This document shows positions 26,496 through 40,700 of a stretch of DNA of 64,000 nt, piece after piece (position 1 is the first letter of the stretch; each line of letters starts with the position of its first letter). The notes beneath the pieces were generated by a model, which was not told where the DNA came from, made no database searches, and worked only from the letters and a program-made list of their open reading frames with translations. Made by a program: the position numbers and the translations under genes. Source of the DNA: Oasisia sp. SBJ-2009 (Eukaryota > Annelida > Polychaeta > Sabellida > Siboglinidae); the NCBI GenBank assembly GCA_964017155.1, contig OZ024863.1, positions 47,782,019 through 47,846,018 on the forward strand, given 5' to 3'.

Positions 26496-26762
26496 GACAT
26501 GTGGCTATAGACATATGTGGCTACTGACATATGGGGCTACAGACATATGTGGCTACAGACATATGTGGCTACAGACATATGTGGCTACAGACATATGTGG
26601 CTACAGACATATATGTGGCTACATACATATGTGGCTACATACATATGTGGCTACAGACATATGTGGCTACAGACATATGTGGCTACAGACATATGTGGCT
26701 ACAGACATATGTGGCTACAGACATATGTGGCTACAGACATATGTGGCTACAGACATGTGGCA
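26496..26762. repeat. 16-bp minisatellite in HDDC3 intron 1
   Basis: Unit ACATATGTGGCTACAG, about 17 copies, highly homogeneous, with the palindrome CATATG in nearly each unit. Because 16 is not a multiple of three, three plus-strand frames show the same peptide pattern; these are not genes. Confidence 0.95.
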
Positions 26763-26979
26763 ACACGGGTAGTTTGGAATACAGTATCGCTAAGTTTGGT
26801 GGCGCCATCTGGCTAATAATATGGTATCTGCTTACATGTGTTCCACATTGGATACGAAATACAGTCTAGTGTGGTATATTTTACGAATGACCCTATCGAG
26901 TTTTCAGCATTATATATTGCTATATTATCTTCATGTTAAGCTACGTTAATTGATCGTTTAAATTAGATGGATTACTTAC

Positions 26980-27050
26980 GTCTGATGCACCTACGATAAC
27001 AGTTTGTGCAACAACAAACACTGTTCCCGTCACTGTTTACTAATGAAAAA
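26980..27050 (-). other. Probable untranslated first exon of HDDC3
   Basis: A strong donor (C|GTAAGT read on the minus strand) ends an ATG-free stretch at 26980. Splicing it to the acceptor at 26216 joins it directly to the start codon. The 5' limit near 27050 is a guess. Confidence 0.45.
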
Positions 27051-27855
27051 GTCACTAGCGCACTCTATCGGAATAAGCTGTCAAACTGTTGGCGACTGGT
27101 TTGCTTTTGGCCTTACTGGATTTCTAAAACAACATAAAAAAAGTACAGAAAATTACCTTTTAGCAATATGAGTGTAGAGTGGATCATCAACTAATGAATT
27201 ATTATTTATAAACGAATGATTCATCACGTCATGAAATGTATTGTAGTAATTATATAGACTATAATGACTAATCAAATAGTCTAATGTCTAGTGTCCAGTA
27301 GTGAGTGTGAACATTAATTCATTACCTAAATCTATCGACTCTAGAGTCTACAGCAAAAACTTATCAAATTGATATATTTCTAATTACACATAAGTTACCT
27401 GCATAACTATTACGACAGGTTAAATATGATATACAACGACTGACGGTAAGTTATTTGAATTGATTGATAATTCCCGCCATATTAAGAGTTCTCGCGGGAA
27501 GTGCGACAGGTCCGTGACTTCGGGGTAAATTAGGTCTCGAATATGGCGTAGTTCGGCTGTAAATAACTGTTCATGAAAACTGAATTTTACATCGTTAAAA
27601 TTGACCTAGATTTCCCATTATAAATACAGCACTTTGTGGCATTTAAAGTTGGATATAAATATTGGAGAATTGGATCATGTCTGTTGCGGCTTTTATCAAA
27701 AAATCACAGCGAAAACAGAAAATCGATGCAGTGTGATTCTCTCATTTCTCGTGAGGGAGCATCAATTTTAAAGATAATATTACTTTCGAAACATTTCGAC
27801 GCAGGACGTCTAGGAGACCAACAAGGTGCTTAAGCTTGACACAATTCCAAAGAAG
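27051..27855. promoter_or_regulatory. Bidirectional promoter region between HDDC3 and the PWWP gene
   Basis: The two genes are divergent with start sites probably less than 1 kb apart. Around 27471-27500 two E2F-like motifs face each other, TTCCCGCC (27471-27478) and CGCGGGAA (27493-27500). An AATATGGCG motif lies near 27540. The PWWP reading frame begins at the ATG at 27856, preceded in phase by codons without a further ATG. Promoter activity is inferred from layout and motifs. Confidence 0.5.
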
Positions 27856-28614
27856 ATGGCAGATGATTATCGACCAGGAGATTTGATATTTGCCAAGATG
27901 AAGGGATATCCACACTGGCCATCTAGGGTAAGTATTAAAAACCAATGCTCCCATTGGCACCCTGTCCGCCATATTTTTCTGCTGTCGAAATTCTTCTATC
28001 AAATTTCTACTTTTGTGCTTTGTGATATTACGCATGCACTGATTACCTCCAGCATCCGTATTTGATTAATGTACTTGTTATTTCGAATTTACCTTCATTG
28101 CTATATGTCTAAGGACAGAAGTTCGTGGAGATTTTTGTGGGCGATAATATGAGCATTATAGTCTGATTGCATGTGGACGACATTTGCTAGTTTTACGTCA
28201 AATTAATTACACTATCAACCATATTTAATTATAGTCATAGTACATGTTCATCCAATTCACAAGAACAGCTTTACTGTTGAAATAACGTACGTGCAATTCA
28301 ATAATAATAAAGGGACGTTCACTCAAATTATCAATTGTTATCTTGCATACAGAACATACACCACACACTCACGGCCATGATTACGGACATTAGGAAATAT
28401 GGCATGTTTTTTCGACCCATATACATAGTTAAATATTTGAATGGTACAGTATTTTATCACCTGTAATATACACACACTTTTAAAGCAACATTAACAGTAC
28501 TGGTTCTAGATGAATAAGTATTCATTATCACAATTTAGATAGCATAATTGTCACAAGCAGATCAAAATTATATTGCCATATATTATAATTTTCAGGCCAC
28601 CATCAAATATCTTA

Positions 28615-28667
<53 letters not shown>

Positions 28668-28674
28668 GGTGGGT

Positions 28675-28754
<80 letters not shown>

Positions 28755-31700
28755 TTGATTTGATGTACGTGGGTCCACATTATTCAAATTAGTTACAGTA
28801 TTACTTAATTGTTTTGTTTGATTTTTTCAGAAGTATCATTGTCTTGGGTAATATTTTAAATATCAATCATGTTACCTGAATCAATTTACCTTCAGTTAGA
28901 TTTTACATTGGTTTGAAAAATCGTTCCTAGTGCCTATTTTGATCAATAACCTTATATTCCAAATAATTAATACATGACACTTCTCAATGTATCTTTTCAG
29001 ATCAATCCATATCCTGATGGTGCCACAAGTTTTCCTAAGGGGAAATACCCTATATTTTTCTATGGCACACATGAAACGTAAGTATTAATTATAGCAAGAC
29101 ACCCATGGTCATAATCTACTAGTTAGTTTTCAATTTTAACAGCTGATTTTTGCGTGAACAATTAATAAAATTTAGTAATACTAATATTTATAAAGCACAA
29201 TATCAATTATGCATCAAAATACTGGTAATAAAACATACAATCAAGCTACTCAATATGTGGTATTAAAATACGAAAAAAAATGTTCAGATAAAAATGTAGA
29301 ACATATTAAATTAGTTATATTAAAATTATTATATTAAAAAAAATTAAAACAGAAAATTTGATAGATAACAATTGTGACTAATTATTTATGTGCATACTAT
29401 ATGTATAAAGGTAATACATTTAGTTAAAAGGACCACATACTCTTGATCAAGAGTATGTGATTTCTTTCCCAAAACAAAGTTTAAATGTTTTACATGTAAC
29501 ATGATGGCAGCCATTTTGTTTTTAACCCATCGGTACTGCTGCTTTGCGTTTCATATTGTACTTAATAATAATAATAATAAGATAACTTCTATTGTGCGTA
29601 AATCCTTGGAAACCAAACGCAGAGGTGCATCAATACAAAACCTAAAGAGTTAATTGATTTCTGAGTAATTTCAGTTGTCAACAGATTGATTGATACGCTA
29701 CATGTATGCCTTTGACAGGGCATTCCTTAAGAAGAAAGATATCTTTCCATATGCGAAATATAAGGACAAATATGCCAAGCCACAGAAGCGGAAAGGATTC
29801 AATGAAGGCCTATGGGAAATTGAACACGACCCAGAGGTTGAATTGTATGGACCTAGTGTAAGTGTTTCAGTTTGCATTTGTTTCTTAACTTCTCATGAAA
29901 TTGAATGAGTTACAAAATGGTAAACTCATTTTGGGGGTTGACAATGATCAGGGCTACACAATGGAGCAATGACCTATTTTATTTGTCAAATACAATCACG
30001 GTTATTTATTTTCTTAATTAATGACAATCTTGAATCCATAATCAAATAAGATAACTTTTATTATCATTACTTACAAATCATCATGTATATATTTCAGAAA
30101 TAGTAATGTTGTAGTTTTTATTTTGTTGTATGTCAATATCTTACATCAACTTGTATGGAATTGTTTATGCTAAACCTGTTGATTGTAAATATTGAGTCGT
30201 TATCATAAGTTTATTGAACTTGATACAATACAATACAATAAAACTTCAATGTCCCGGACCGGGAAATTCATTTTGCAGCATTCGTCATAAAATACAGGAG
30301 TAGACAAGTTTAAAAATAGAGATAAAATAATTATTATAACAATGTGTAAACATTAATCGCAATACATACAAGACTAATCAGTAATATAACACAACACATG
30401 TTGCACATTGTTATTGCAAAAGTATTGGTTTTAAGATACAAACAATTACAGTTTTAATTCACTCTATGAAGACATGAGATGGTTGGCATTGTGAGAAAGC
30501 CACTTGTCCTGATGTAGTCTTGACTGCTGTCTCACACCGATCGTTGAACAGGATAAATCAGACGAGAAGAACACAGAGGAGGATGAGGAGGAAGGGGGGG
30601 CTGGGGACAGGGAGAGGGAGGAGAAGCAAGACGACTCCAGCGATGACGACAACGATTCTGTGAAGAAGAGGGGAAAGGTGAGGGTTTTCTTACAGTTTTC
30701 AAAAACTTCTGTGTAAACCTTGCTGTCTTATGTTGCTGTTAGGAAGTTACACACGGTAGTTCCAGTAGTTTAATAATAACTATTTGTTTATAAAATGGAA
30801 ATACATTTCATACAGAGGAAGATGCATAAGAACATGTTATTTAAACCACAGTGCAGTATGTATAATAAAAACATCTGTAGATGATAGTTGTTTAGTAATA
30901 CTGAATATTGCACATAAAATAATACAGCCGTAAATGTTGTACCAGGAGCAGAGCTGTAATGTAACGAAGTACATTTACTTCGTTACTTTACTTAAGTAGA
31001 AAAGTTTACCTTTCTTGAGTAACGAAGTACATTTTTTGGGAAGTACTTTTACTTGTAACGAAGTACAAATGTGTGTACTTTTTCTAAATGTAACGAAGTA
31101 CTTATAATTTCCTTGTTAAATTTGCGAAGCTCCGAAAACGTTCCGCGAATGATCTGTGGCAGAAGCACGTGCGGCACTGTTTGCAGTCAGCAGATTTATT
31201 TACAAATATCAGAGGAAACAACAAATAGAAATAACAGATAAGAAGAGACAGGCATGTTAAATGTCCAGGACTGGCCGAATTTCTGTTACTTGATGAAGCC
31301 AGTGAGATAATTGCAATCTGGGATCTGGCGCTGAGCCTGAATTAGGTGTCAGTAGGATCACAGCCCGCTGCCCTCAGCTGCGACTGGGCCGCTCGACAAC
31401 AATGGCCAAGAGTTATTTTAATCCTTGCTTTGACCAGACAAGAACAAACAGCTGCCTTACTATCTTCTTGTGTCTTGCTTGTTGTTGTCACAGTTTGATT
31501 AATTTAGATGATCGTTGTGAATGGCACATGCTCGATATCGAGGGTTCCCCATTATCGCCCACCGTAAACCTGCCGATCTTTATTATCAGTAGCCAGAGTA
31601 GGCCTATTTGTCAGTAATATAGATCAGTGTGTATAACTGAGTGAAATCAGTTTCTATATATATTTACATTAAAGTCTGTTTAAAATAAATGTTGCAATCA

Positions 31701-34700
31701 TACATGAAGGTATAATTATTATGAAAGGAATGTTGTATAACCACTGGTCTAGAACTCGTTCGTCAAGTATCACAAATGACAATAATATTCTTCATCCGTC
31801 CAAGATGGACAAAAATTAAGAACTCTATTATAACGTGTATATCTTCTTCTCCTTATGAATATGATGGTTGTTGTAGTAGCCCTGTTAGTAATCAAACATG
31901 ATGGAAGCTATTTACAGCGTGTATGTAATGCTATTTGACTTTAATACTTATATATATATTTCACACTGTTAAAACATTCTAAACAAATTATATCTGCGTG
32001 ATATATACACTAAATTATATTATGAATATTTTTTTAATTCACAACAGTTGGCTGCATCGGCCATTTTTTTTATTACAGGTGAAAAGTACTTTTGTGTTTA
32101 CTTCAAGTACAAGTTTTTACTTTTTACTTGTACTTCAAGTACATATTTCTAGAAGTACTTTTACTTTTACTTGAGTAGCTTTTTCTAGAGTTACTTTTAC
32201 TTTTACTCAAGTACAAAATAAATGTACTTGTTACAGCTCTGACCAGGAGCACAATAAATTAAATATGTTAAAATTGTGGGAAAATATGTTAAAAACCTAG
32301 CTCATGTTGGTTGCCCGCATGCTTGGTTTGTTGTGTGTCAATGTGTGACGAAGGACTGTTGAATGACATTAGGTATTTATAGTTGCTGTGCGTTTATTGC
32401 AGGGTCGAGGCAAACAGGCAGCAAAATCAACACCGAAGAGGAGAAGAAGTAACGCAACACCAGTGAGTCACTGTGGGGTCCTGTAGTGTAGTGGTTAGAA
32501 CATCAGACTCAAAGTCTTGTAAGAGAGAGAGAGAAGAAGAAAATAGAGGTTTTTTATTCATCCCACGTTGTGTCACAGTATAAATGAATAACTGGCTATA
32601 GACAGTGGTGGATTTATGTGAGTTAATATCTTGTGTGTGGTAGTAAAACTGACTGAATACTTCCCAGACAAGAGCAGGGCCTGTCAGGAGCAGGGCTTGT
32701 CATGTGTACAGTGTATTTGGCTGGACTGGATATCATACATTATAAAATCTATTATAGAACTGATGACGACAACATTGACTTAGCTAACCTTTTCTTCTTG
32801 TTAGGGGGTTGCCACCCATCCCTTAAAATACAGAATATTCCATAAGAATATTTTTATGAGATAAATATTGCATTCTTTATAATGAGGGAGGGTCCATCCC
32901 TCTTTTTCTGGAAAGTGGCAACCCTACTTCTCAGGCAACCCCTAAGTCATTTCTAGCCCACCCATTACATGTATTCACTTCTAAACCACGTGAAGTCACT
33001 TCTTTCCCACACATGTTATGGAGTCTCATTGAGCCTGTGATAACAGGGCAGACCACCCAAGAGGATAAAGAGAGAGAAGGACGAGGACGAGGATGAAGAC
33101 GAGGAGGCAGAGCAGGTGGAGGAAGATCAACCTAGCGAGGAAGAGGAAGACGAGAAGTCAGCATCCAATGCCTCCCATGAGAGTCACGAGTCTGAAAACT
33201 CAGATGAGGTGAGGGACAGGAAAGGTTTGTGAACGTTTCCGTAGCACCCATGTCATTAACAATTCAGGCTCAGCATCAGGGGTGTATAAAACAAAATCAT
33301 TTGGCATAATCATAAATCGGGTCAGGTAAGAGTCATCATTGGATCACCGGGATGCAACAACTTTTGGGGGATATGCAATTTCAAATAATTACGTTTGGAG
33401 CTTTTTTATGAAAGTTTGCTATAGTTTTAGCAGATTTAATTGTAATGGGAGTTGATTCCAGACTTTTGGCACAGCTGCAGAAAAAGCATGTTTGTCAATA
33501 CTGAGCTTGGTTTTAGGGAAAAACAGTTGTTTGAAAATGGGTGATCTAAGGGGCTAGGGTTATCAGAGAAACGTAGCAGATTAGTTAAATAAGTTGGTTG
33601 TTGAGCTGAAACAGCCCAGTATATAATGGTAGCAAATTTTTTTAGAATTAGAAAAATGTGAGGAAATTAAAATATTGATTTAGGGGTAATGAGATGTGTT
33701 AAGAGTTTATAAGAGTGGAAGAGTTATACCAAGAGGATGAATTATCAGTAAAGTTGTGTGTGTTAAGGGGTGAGTTAAGCAGGTGTAAAATGGGGTGAGT
33801 TAACATTGTTCCTTGCTACTTGGGTTTGTTGTAGAAACTTGTGTCTGTGTTCCAGGACTTCACCCCTGACCCCCAGCCGAAGAAGAAGGGCCCTGGGCGG
33901 CCGCGAGGGAGTGTCAAGAAGACTGTGGTGGCGTCAGACAGCGAGGACAGCGAGAACAAGAGCGAGTCATCAGAGTCGGAGCAGAGTGAGGAGGACGAAG
34001 AGATGGTGAAGAAACCAGCCAAGAGGGGGCGGAAACCATCCTTAGCGAAGACAGACAAAGCACCAACTAAAAAAGGTATGTTGATATTACTTATTTCTGT
34101 AATTCCCTCATATCCATTGGGCCATTCTGCTGTGTTTACTGGTTCCCGCTGTTTCTACTTCCTCTGTACACATTGTCACTCTCGGCTGTGCAAGGTTGAT
34201 GTCTCACAGAATGCTGTGTGTCTGTATTCGTTTTCGGTTTCTTCTATTGTGCCTGTCTTCTGTTTCATGTGTTCTCTCTTCACCCATTCGCCACACATAT
34301 CCTGTATGATGCAGTCTGTTCCAAATAGTTTGACTGTACCTTCATGTTCATTATTTCTTCATTCCGTTTCTTCTCTCTGTGCTACTCAACTCTTCTTATG
34401 CTCTTTTAACTCTGTGGAGGAGTATAAGAGGAAGAGACGGAGGCGGGGTTGATGAATGAGATGAGAGGGTTAATGATTGATATGAGGGAGGGTTGAATGG
34501 ATGGGATAAGGGATGCTGCTGAGTGTAATGGGGGGGGGGGTAACTGAGTGAGATGTGCTGACTGTCTCTGTTTGTCTCTACCAGCACCAGTAAAGGCCAG
34601 GCGGAGTGGTGGAAGCGCCCAGAAGACAGACGTCCTCTCAAGCCTCAGCTCCGACAGCTCTGACAGGTGCGTGGCATGACACTGACACTGTCAGTGCCTG

Positions 34701-37700
34701 TTATTTATAATTACTACATGATAATAACAACTGTAGGGTGACTAATGTCAACAACAAACTTATTCATAACCGCATATACACATTGTAAAACAAATAAACA
34801 TTCAATTAAGAAGATTACAAAATACGATTAATATCAATACTAAAATGAACAAATAAAATACATCTTCATAGAAAGTACCAATTCACAGTAACTCAGTCAA
34901 AGTAAGCAAACTTAAAATTGCCTATTTTATGGAGATTCTTAAATGTAGTTAATGTGTCTGTATGTCTTATATAATATTTAATTAACAGTTTTAATACGAA
35001 TAATTTAACATTTCTATATTTGTTTTATCTGAAAGTAAATTTTACAGTTGTATTTATTATTATTAATATTAGTTTTAATACATAATAAATAGCTTTTTAT
35101 TTTATTGTACAGCGGTTTGAGCATATTTGGATATTGCGCTTTATAAATAATAAATATTATTATTATATGATAGGTGTTTTACTTCCATGCCAATTTCCAT
35201 TCTCCTGCATGCTTTAGTTAACTGTTTCATGAACGTAGACTACAATATGGAGGTTATAAAGATGCAACTTGTGTTTGTAGTAGTGAAGAGGAAGGTGGAC
35301 TCAGCTCCTGGAAGAAGAGGGACGAGGAACGAAAGAAGGAGCTAGAGTTGAAGACGAAAGAGATGGAGGAAAAGTGGGTGTCGTTTTGTGAAATAATTAT
35401 TTGTTGTGTTTTTCTTGTATTGGTTATTAACCTGTCAGCAATTTGAAATCACGGGTGTTCCAGTAGATGTGTGTAGAATTGGCTATTAGGAACTTGTAAT
35501 GTAATAAGTTGCCATTTTAAGGGGCTCATTTGAATATAATATTGTTGGAATTAACTTTGTATGAGACAGAGTTTGGCAGAATGCTGGACTGTCATTCAAT
35601 GGGTCCTAGTTATGTCCAGTAAAATGATATCAGCGTGTAATTTATCATGGATACACAAATTTTTTAATAAATCAACCATGCTATAGCGATTACAATCACA
35701 GTGGTTGATGCAATAAAAAGGTCATAATATTGTGATCTACAGAAAGTCGTCGGATTGACATCCATAATTGTACTTGAAATTGTCTACTTTGTTCATTACA
35801 TGACTTATGTTATTATAGGACTTACGGTATGCCTCCTGTGACATTCCTATTCCTGTCACGCAATGCCGTGCATTCAACAGTATTTGCTTCTACCTTATTT
35901 ATTTTATCAAAACAAAATATGAAAATGCACACTTTGTGACTAAATTTCACTTTTTGTGCGATTAAAATTGGTGGCAGTCTAGTTATTTGTAATTACTTCA
36001 GTGAACCCGTTAAATTAAAACTACCTGAACCTAACAACAAAATATCTCCCTTCAAAACAAGGTTTATTGACAATACGGCTCCTTTGGAGGCAGGAAGTGT
36101 GTACGAAGTGTCACATCTGTCATGATCACGGTTGTGTCGATGTCCCCAGACGGCGGCTGCAGGAGGAGGAAGGCATCCGCAAGGCCCAGCTGGAGATAGC
36201 AGCAGAGGGCGAGGAGGACAGTGACGGGATGAAGGAGGAGAAAGTGAAGAGTAAACCGGAGAAGAAGGTGAAGAAGGAGAGAAAGAAGACAGCAGATACA
36301 AAGGAGGAGACGGTAACATCACTTGTTGACTCTTTTTATGTAGCTGCAAAACAATATTTCTGTTTTGCCTGACTTTGTGTTCGACCACAGTCATATTGCT
36401 CGTCCATTTCGATAAATGTTTCTGTAATCAAGATTATTGACGTCTTTACCAGTTTTAGAATTAAATTTTATAGTTGTTGTTACCTGTGTGAATTTTTAAT
36501 TTAACTTAAGTTTAAATTATTGCAAGTATGACGCAGTGGTTCCATATGTTGACACCAGGAGTCGCCACCTGATATTAAAGCAGAGAAGAAGGCTGAGTCG
36601 GCCAAGTCGAAGAAACCACGGGAGAAGAAGCCACCGCCGGAGAAGAAACCACCATCTGAGAAGAAACCGAAGAAGGAAATAAAGAAAGAAACAAAGAAGG
36701 ACAGCAAAGAGGAGAAGGCAGAGGAAAGGGAAATGAAAGAGATGGAAAACAAGGAGAACCCAGAGACAGATTCTGAGAGTGAGGTAAGGAGAGATCATTG
36801 ATAGGAGGATGAACTTATGAACTGATGGGAGAATGATTGTATGAACTGGTGGGAGATGGCAGGGTGGTCTTATGAATTAAGTGGTGATGGGATACTGGTC
36901 GTAACACCTTGGAGGAGATGGCAGGTAGAGACCACAAACACACCCATCTAAATAGACTGACACTGCACGGCTCATAGCGTTTGAAACCACTCACACCAGG
37001 CATGTACTCTAATTATAGTTTTATACGAGACCTGTCACCATATATGAGAGTATATGACACTGTGTGTGACATCAACATTTGTGTTTGTAGGAAGAAGGCA
37101 AGATTACCAAGAAAATGCTGCTGGAGAGGAAGAGAGACTACGAGGTACCTAGGAACTGTCTACCTCACTCACTCGCTGATCCCAGCACCTCTGTCGGACT
37201 GTCATTTCAGTTGGGATGGGGTTGAGTTTAAATTGGATGAATTTGAAACTGGTTTATATTTATTTGGGTTGATGTATTGAGCGTGTGAGCTTGGGATTCT
37301 GGTAATACCGACACCACCGAAGTCTTTCATATATTACCTAGTGTATGCAAATAAAAAACAACCAGGAAGAAGAAAATTTATATATAGCTATACACAATAG
37401 TAACTTTGTAAAATTATTTACATTTGAAAACCATTATGCAGATGTTTGTATGAATGCTTTGTATTGATTGCATCTGAATGGGGTTTGTGACTGAGCGTTT
37501 TGTTGCGTAAGTCAACTGAAGTAACTAAAGCCTTGAGCCATGGAGTACCAGGGATGTTTTCAAGTTAGAATGTGCTACGGTCTGATTCTATTGAAACTGT
37601 AACAACTATAATGCTGTGATACTTGCAGAAGTTGGAAGCAGAGAATCGACATAGATTGGAGAACCAGTTTGAATTAGCCACGAAGAGGAATGCACAGCGA

Positions 37701-40700
37701 TTTAAACACCAGATAGAAACTGGTGAGATCGTAGTCGAAGACAGGGAAGAGAGGAGAAGGAGGGAGAAGAAATCAATGTGAGTGATCATGAGTCCTTCCC
37801 ACATGAGTCCGATTTGACACAATATTTATCATATTAGCCACATACAGTGACTACATTTAAACATGCAAAAATTGTAACCGCCACAACTGGCTTGGTATTC
37901 AGCCGCACCCAGGCTTTCGTGGTCATGTCCCAACAATGTTGTGATTTTGGCTAAAATACATTCCTTATTTCCTTTTAATCTCATCTTTCAATAGCAGTTT
38001 ATTTTCTTTAATAAATAATCCAATGGTTATAAGTTGGTAGATTAAAAAATACATTAGGCAGTACATTTTCACTTTTCTTGTTCCAGGGAGAGCAAAGAGG
38101 AAGAGAAGGAACGAAAGAAAAAACTAAAGTTTGAACAGAAAAGAAGAGAAAAAATACTATGTAAGATTTGTGTTTATTCTCCGTCCTACATTGTAGACTG
38201 CTATGAGCAAATAGAAAACATAAAACAAGAAAGTAATAAGTTGTTATGAATACACAGTCATATCTTGATTTTCCGTGCTCTTCAGTAATTCGGTTGATCC
38301 ACGATTCATGCATTTTTGTGTGGAAACCACTTGATAATTTGTCATAAGTAAATAAACCACGCGGTCAGTGTTGTAACAAATGGCAAAGTTGGCTCACCGA
38401 TTTCAATTGTTAATGTGAACCTGATTGACTAATTAACAATTTTGGTGTTTTCTTTTACTAAATAATTTGTAGGTTATTCATGCATCTGTCAGTTGTGAGA
38501 GATCAATAAAAAAAATTGGGTTATAAATAGGGTGTTTCACTAACCTGCTTGTGTCATTTATCCGGCCAAATTCAAAGTGACCAATGCGTCGATCAAGAAA
38601 ATGTGACTGTAACAACAAGTATTTTCATTCACACTCAACCAGTTGTAATGAATTGCATCTGTATTTTTGTCATGTAGTGCCTTGTTTTCTTTCAGTTTCA
38701 TCATAACTGATTGCGTTCTATTTTCCAGTTCTGCAGAATGAGTCAAAATTGATACAGATGGACATGGAGATTAAAAGGTCCCTGAGCTACGCCAACCCAG
38801 TAAGTAGCTGGTAACCAGCCTTGCACAGCTTCTGCAAAACTGGAGCTAAGTTCAGAACATAATAAGGAAATGAGGCCAAGAAGGGTGACTGAAATTAAGA
38901 GACATAGAAAGAGTGAACCTTTATGATGTTGGATATTTGTAAAGGCATCGTAATATGACCATTTTTATTGACATCTTTGTAAAATGTTGGATTTAAGGAA
39001 GAACAGTTGAGAGGGAGAAAGAGAAGAGAGAGACAGCGGGGGGGGGGGGGAGAGGATTGGAGAGGACTGTTCTGGATTGAGATAACTAAATTTGTTCTCC
39101 TAATTGAGTCACAATCATTTATCCAGTTATCACCACAATAAAATTTGAATTAGTTGTCATTGTTTGACATGTAAAGCGTTGTTTTCTTGCCTTGTAGGAC
39201 ATTGATAAGTGTATAGCTATTATGAAAGAACTTGACAGTCTGGCTGTGTCTCCGGTCATGCTCAAGAAGAACCCTGATATCGTCACCACGATCAAGAAGG
39301 TAAGTCTTTCTCAGAAGGATGTGCATTTTAGAAGGCAGAACTAAGCAATACGTTACTGTATTTGTGTATGGGTGTGTACCTGTTGACCTAAAGCATTTTA
39401 TGTTAACTACAGTACAGTTGAAATCCATATAATGGTTCTGTAACTGTGCAAAGGACATCGTATATTGGGTTGTTGCTGATAATATTGGAGGCGATACGTA
39501 ATAAAGGTAACATGATGGAGGTGACATGTAATGAAGGTGACTTGATGGAGGTGACAAAAAGGAGGTGAAGGTGATGTGTTTCATGTACCACATCATACAG
39601 GAATGCTATATTTTCAGTGTCGCAAATACAAAGGCAGCGACAGGGTGAGGAAGAAGTCAGAGTTCATCTACAACAAGTTCAAGGCCATGTTCCTGATTGG
39701 CGAAGGCGAGAACTTTGCTATGGTGAGTGGGTGCTGACCGAGTGGTTGTGTGTGTAGTGGTCAGTGGCGATATTCATTTCTTGTAAGTCTGGTTTATTTC
39801 CATGTGACATTTTTATTGTCTGTCATAGTTTTTTAACAACTGTAGTTGTTGCTTTAATTCACCTATTGAGTTGTTATCGGTGTTTCATCATGTGGTTTTC
39901 AGTGCTTAGTGGATTCAGAAATGTTTATTTTACCTTTTAAAAAGGCATTTATGTAGAGTCCATGTTAATAGCATACACTGTATCACTCTACATAAATTAT
40001 TAAACAGACTCCAAACATTGCATAGTGCAGAATAAAAAATTAATGTCAGTCTTTTATTATCATGTGTAAGATTTGACATTGTTCACTCTTGTGTTGTTAG
40101 TACAGTCATAATGTCCTTATTACAGGTGTTTTTTTGTTGCAGTAGATATTTAGTTGTAGTGTTCTTGTTGCAGGTGTTTAGGTGTAACAGTATATTTATT
40201 TATTCATATATATATTATATTTATATTTTTAGTTAACGTTTACATATTGACATGCTTGATTTTACTGTATACATGCATTACTACGTGACTTAAATATTGT
40301 GTTTTTATGCAACATCCAAAGTGCAGAATGTATTTCCACTCTATGAATTGGACAATAAGGTTATTATTATATTATTATTATGTCAGTCAAGTGTTTTCAA
40401 GTGTTTAGTCATGTGTTGTTGTAGATTTTTATGTGTGTGTGGTTGTTGCAGGTCTTCATCTGTGTGTTGTAGTTGTTGCAGGTCTTCATCTGTATGTTGT
40501 TGTTGTTGCAGGTGTTCATCTGTGTGTTGTTGTTGTTGCAGGTGTTTATCTGTGTGTTGTTGTTGTTGATGTTGCTGCAGGTGTTCATCTGTGTGTTGTT
40601 GTTGCTGCAGGTGTTTATCTGTGTGTTGTTGTTGCAGGTGTTTATCTGTGTGTTGTTGTAGCAGGTGTTTATCTGTGTGTTGTTGTTGCAGGTGTTTATC

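Noticed and set aside
26496..26762. CRISPR-like regular array
   Set aside because: A 16-bp tandem repeat with no spacers in a eukaryotic intron; a minisatellite. The same reasoning excludes the 28-bp array at 59184.
27826..27855. N-terminal extension of the PWWP protein
   Set aside because: The upstream in-frame codon at 27826 is GTG, not ATG. The ATG at 27856 gives the usual short N-terminus before the PWWP domain.
32473..32525. tRNA gene
   Set aside because: Only an A-box-like half is present and it runs into a GA tract; no acceptor stem, T-arm or B box.
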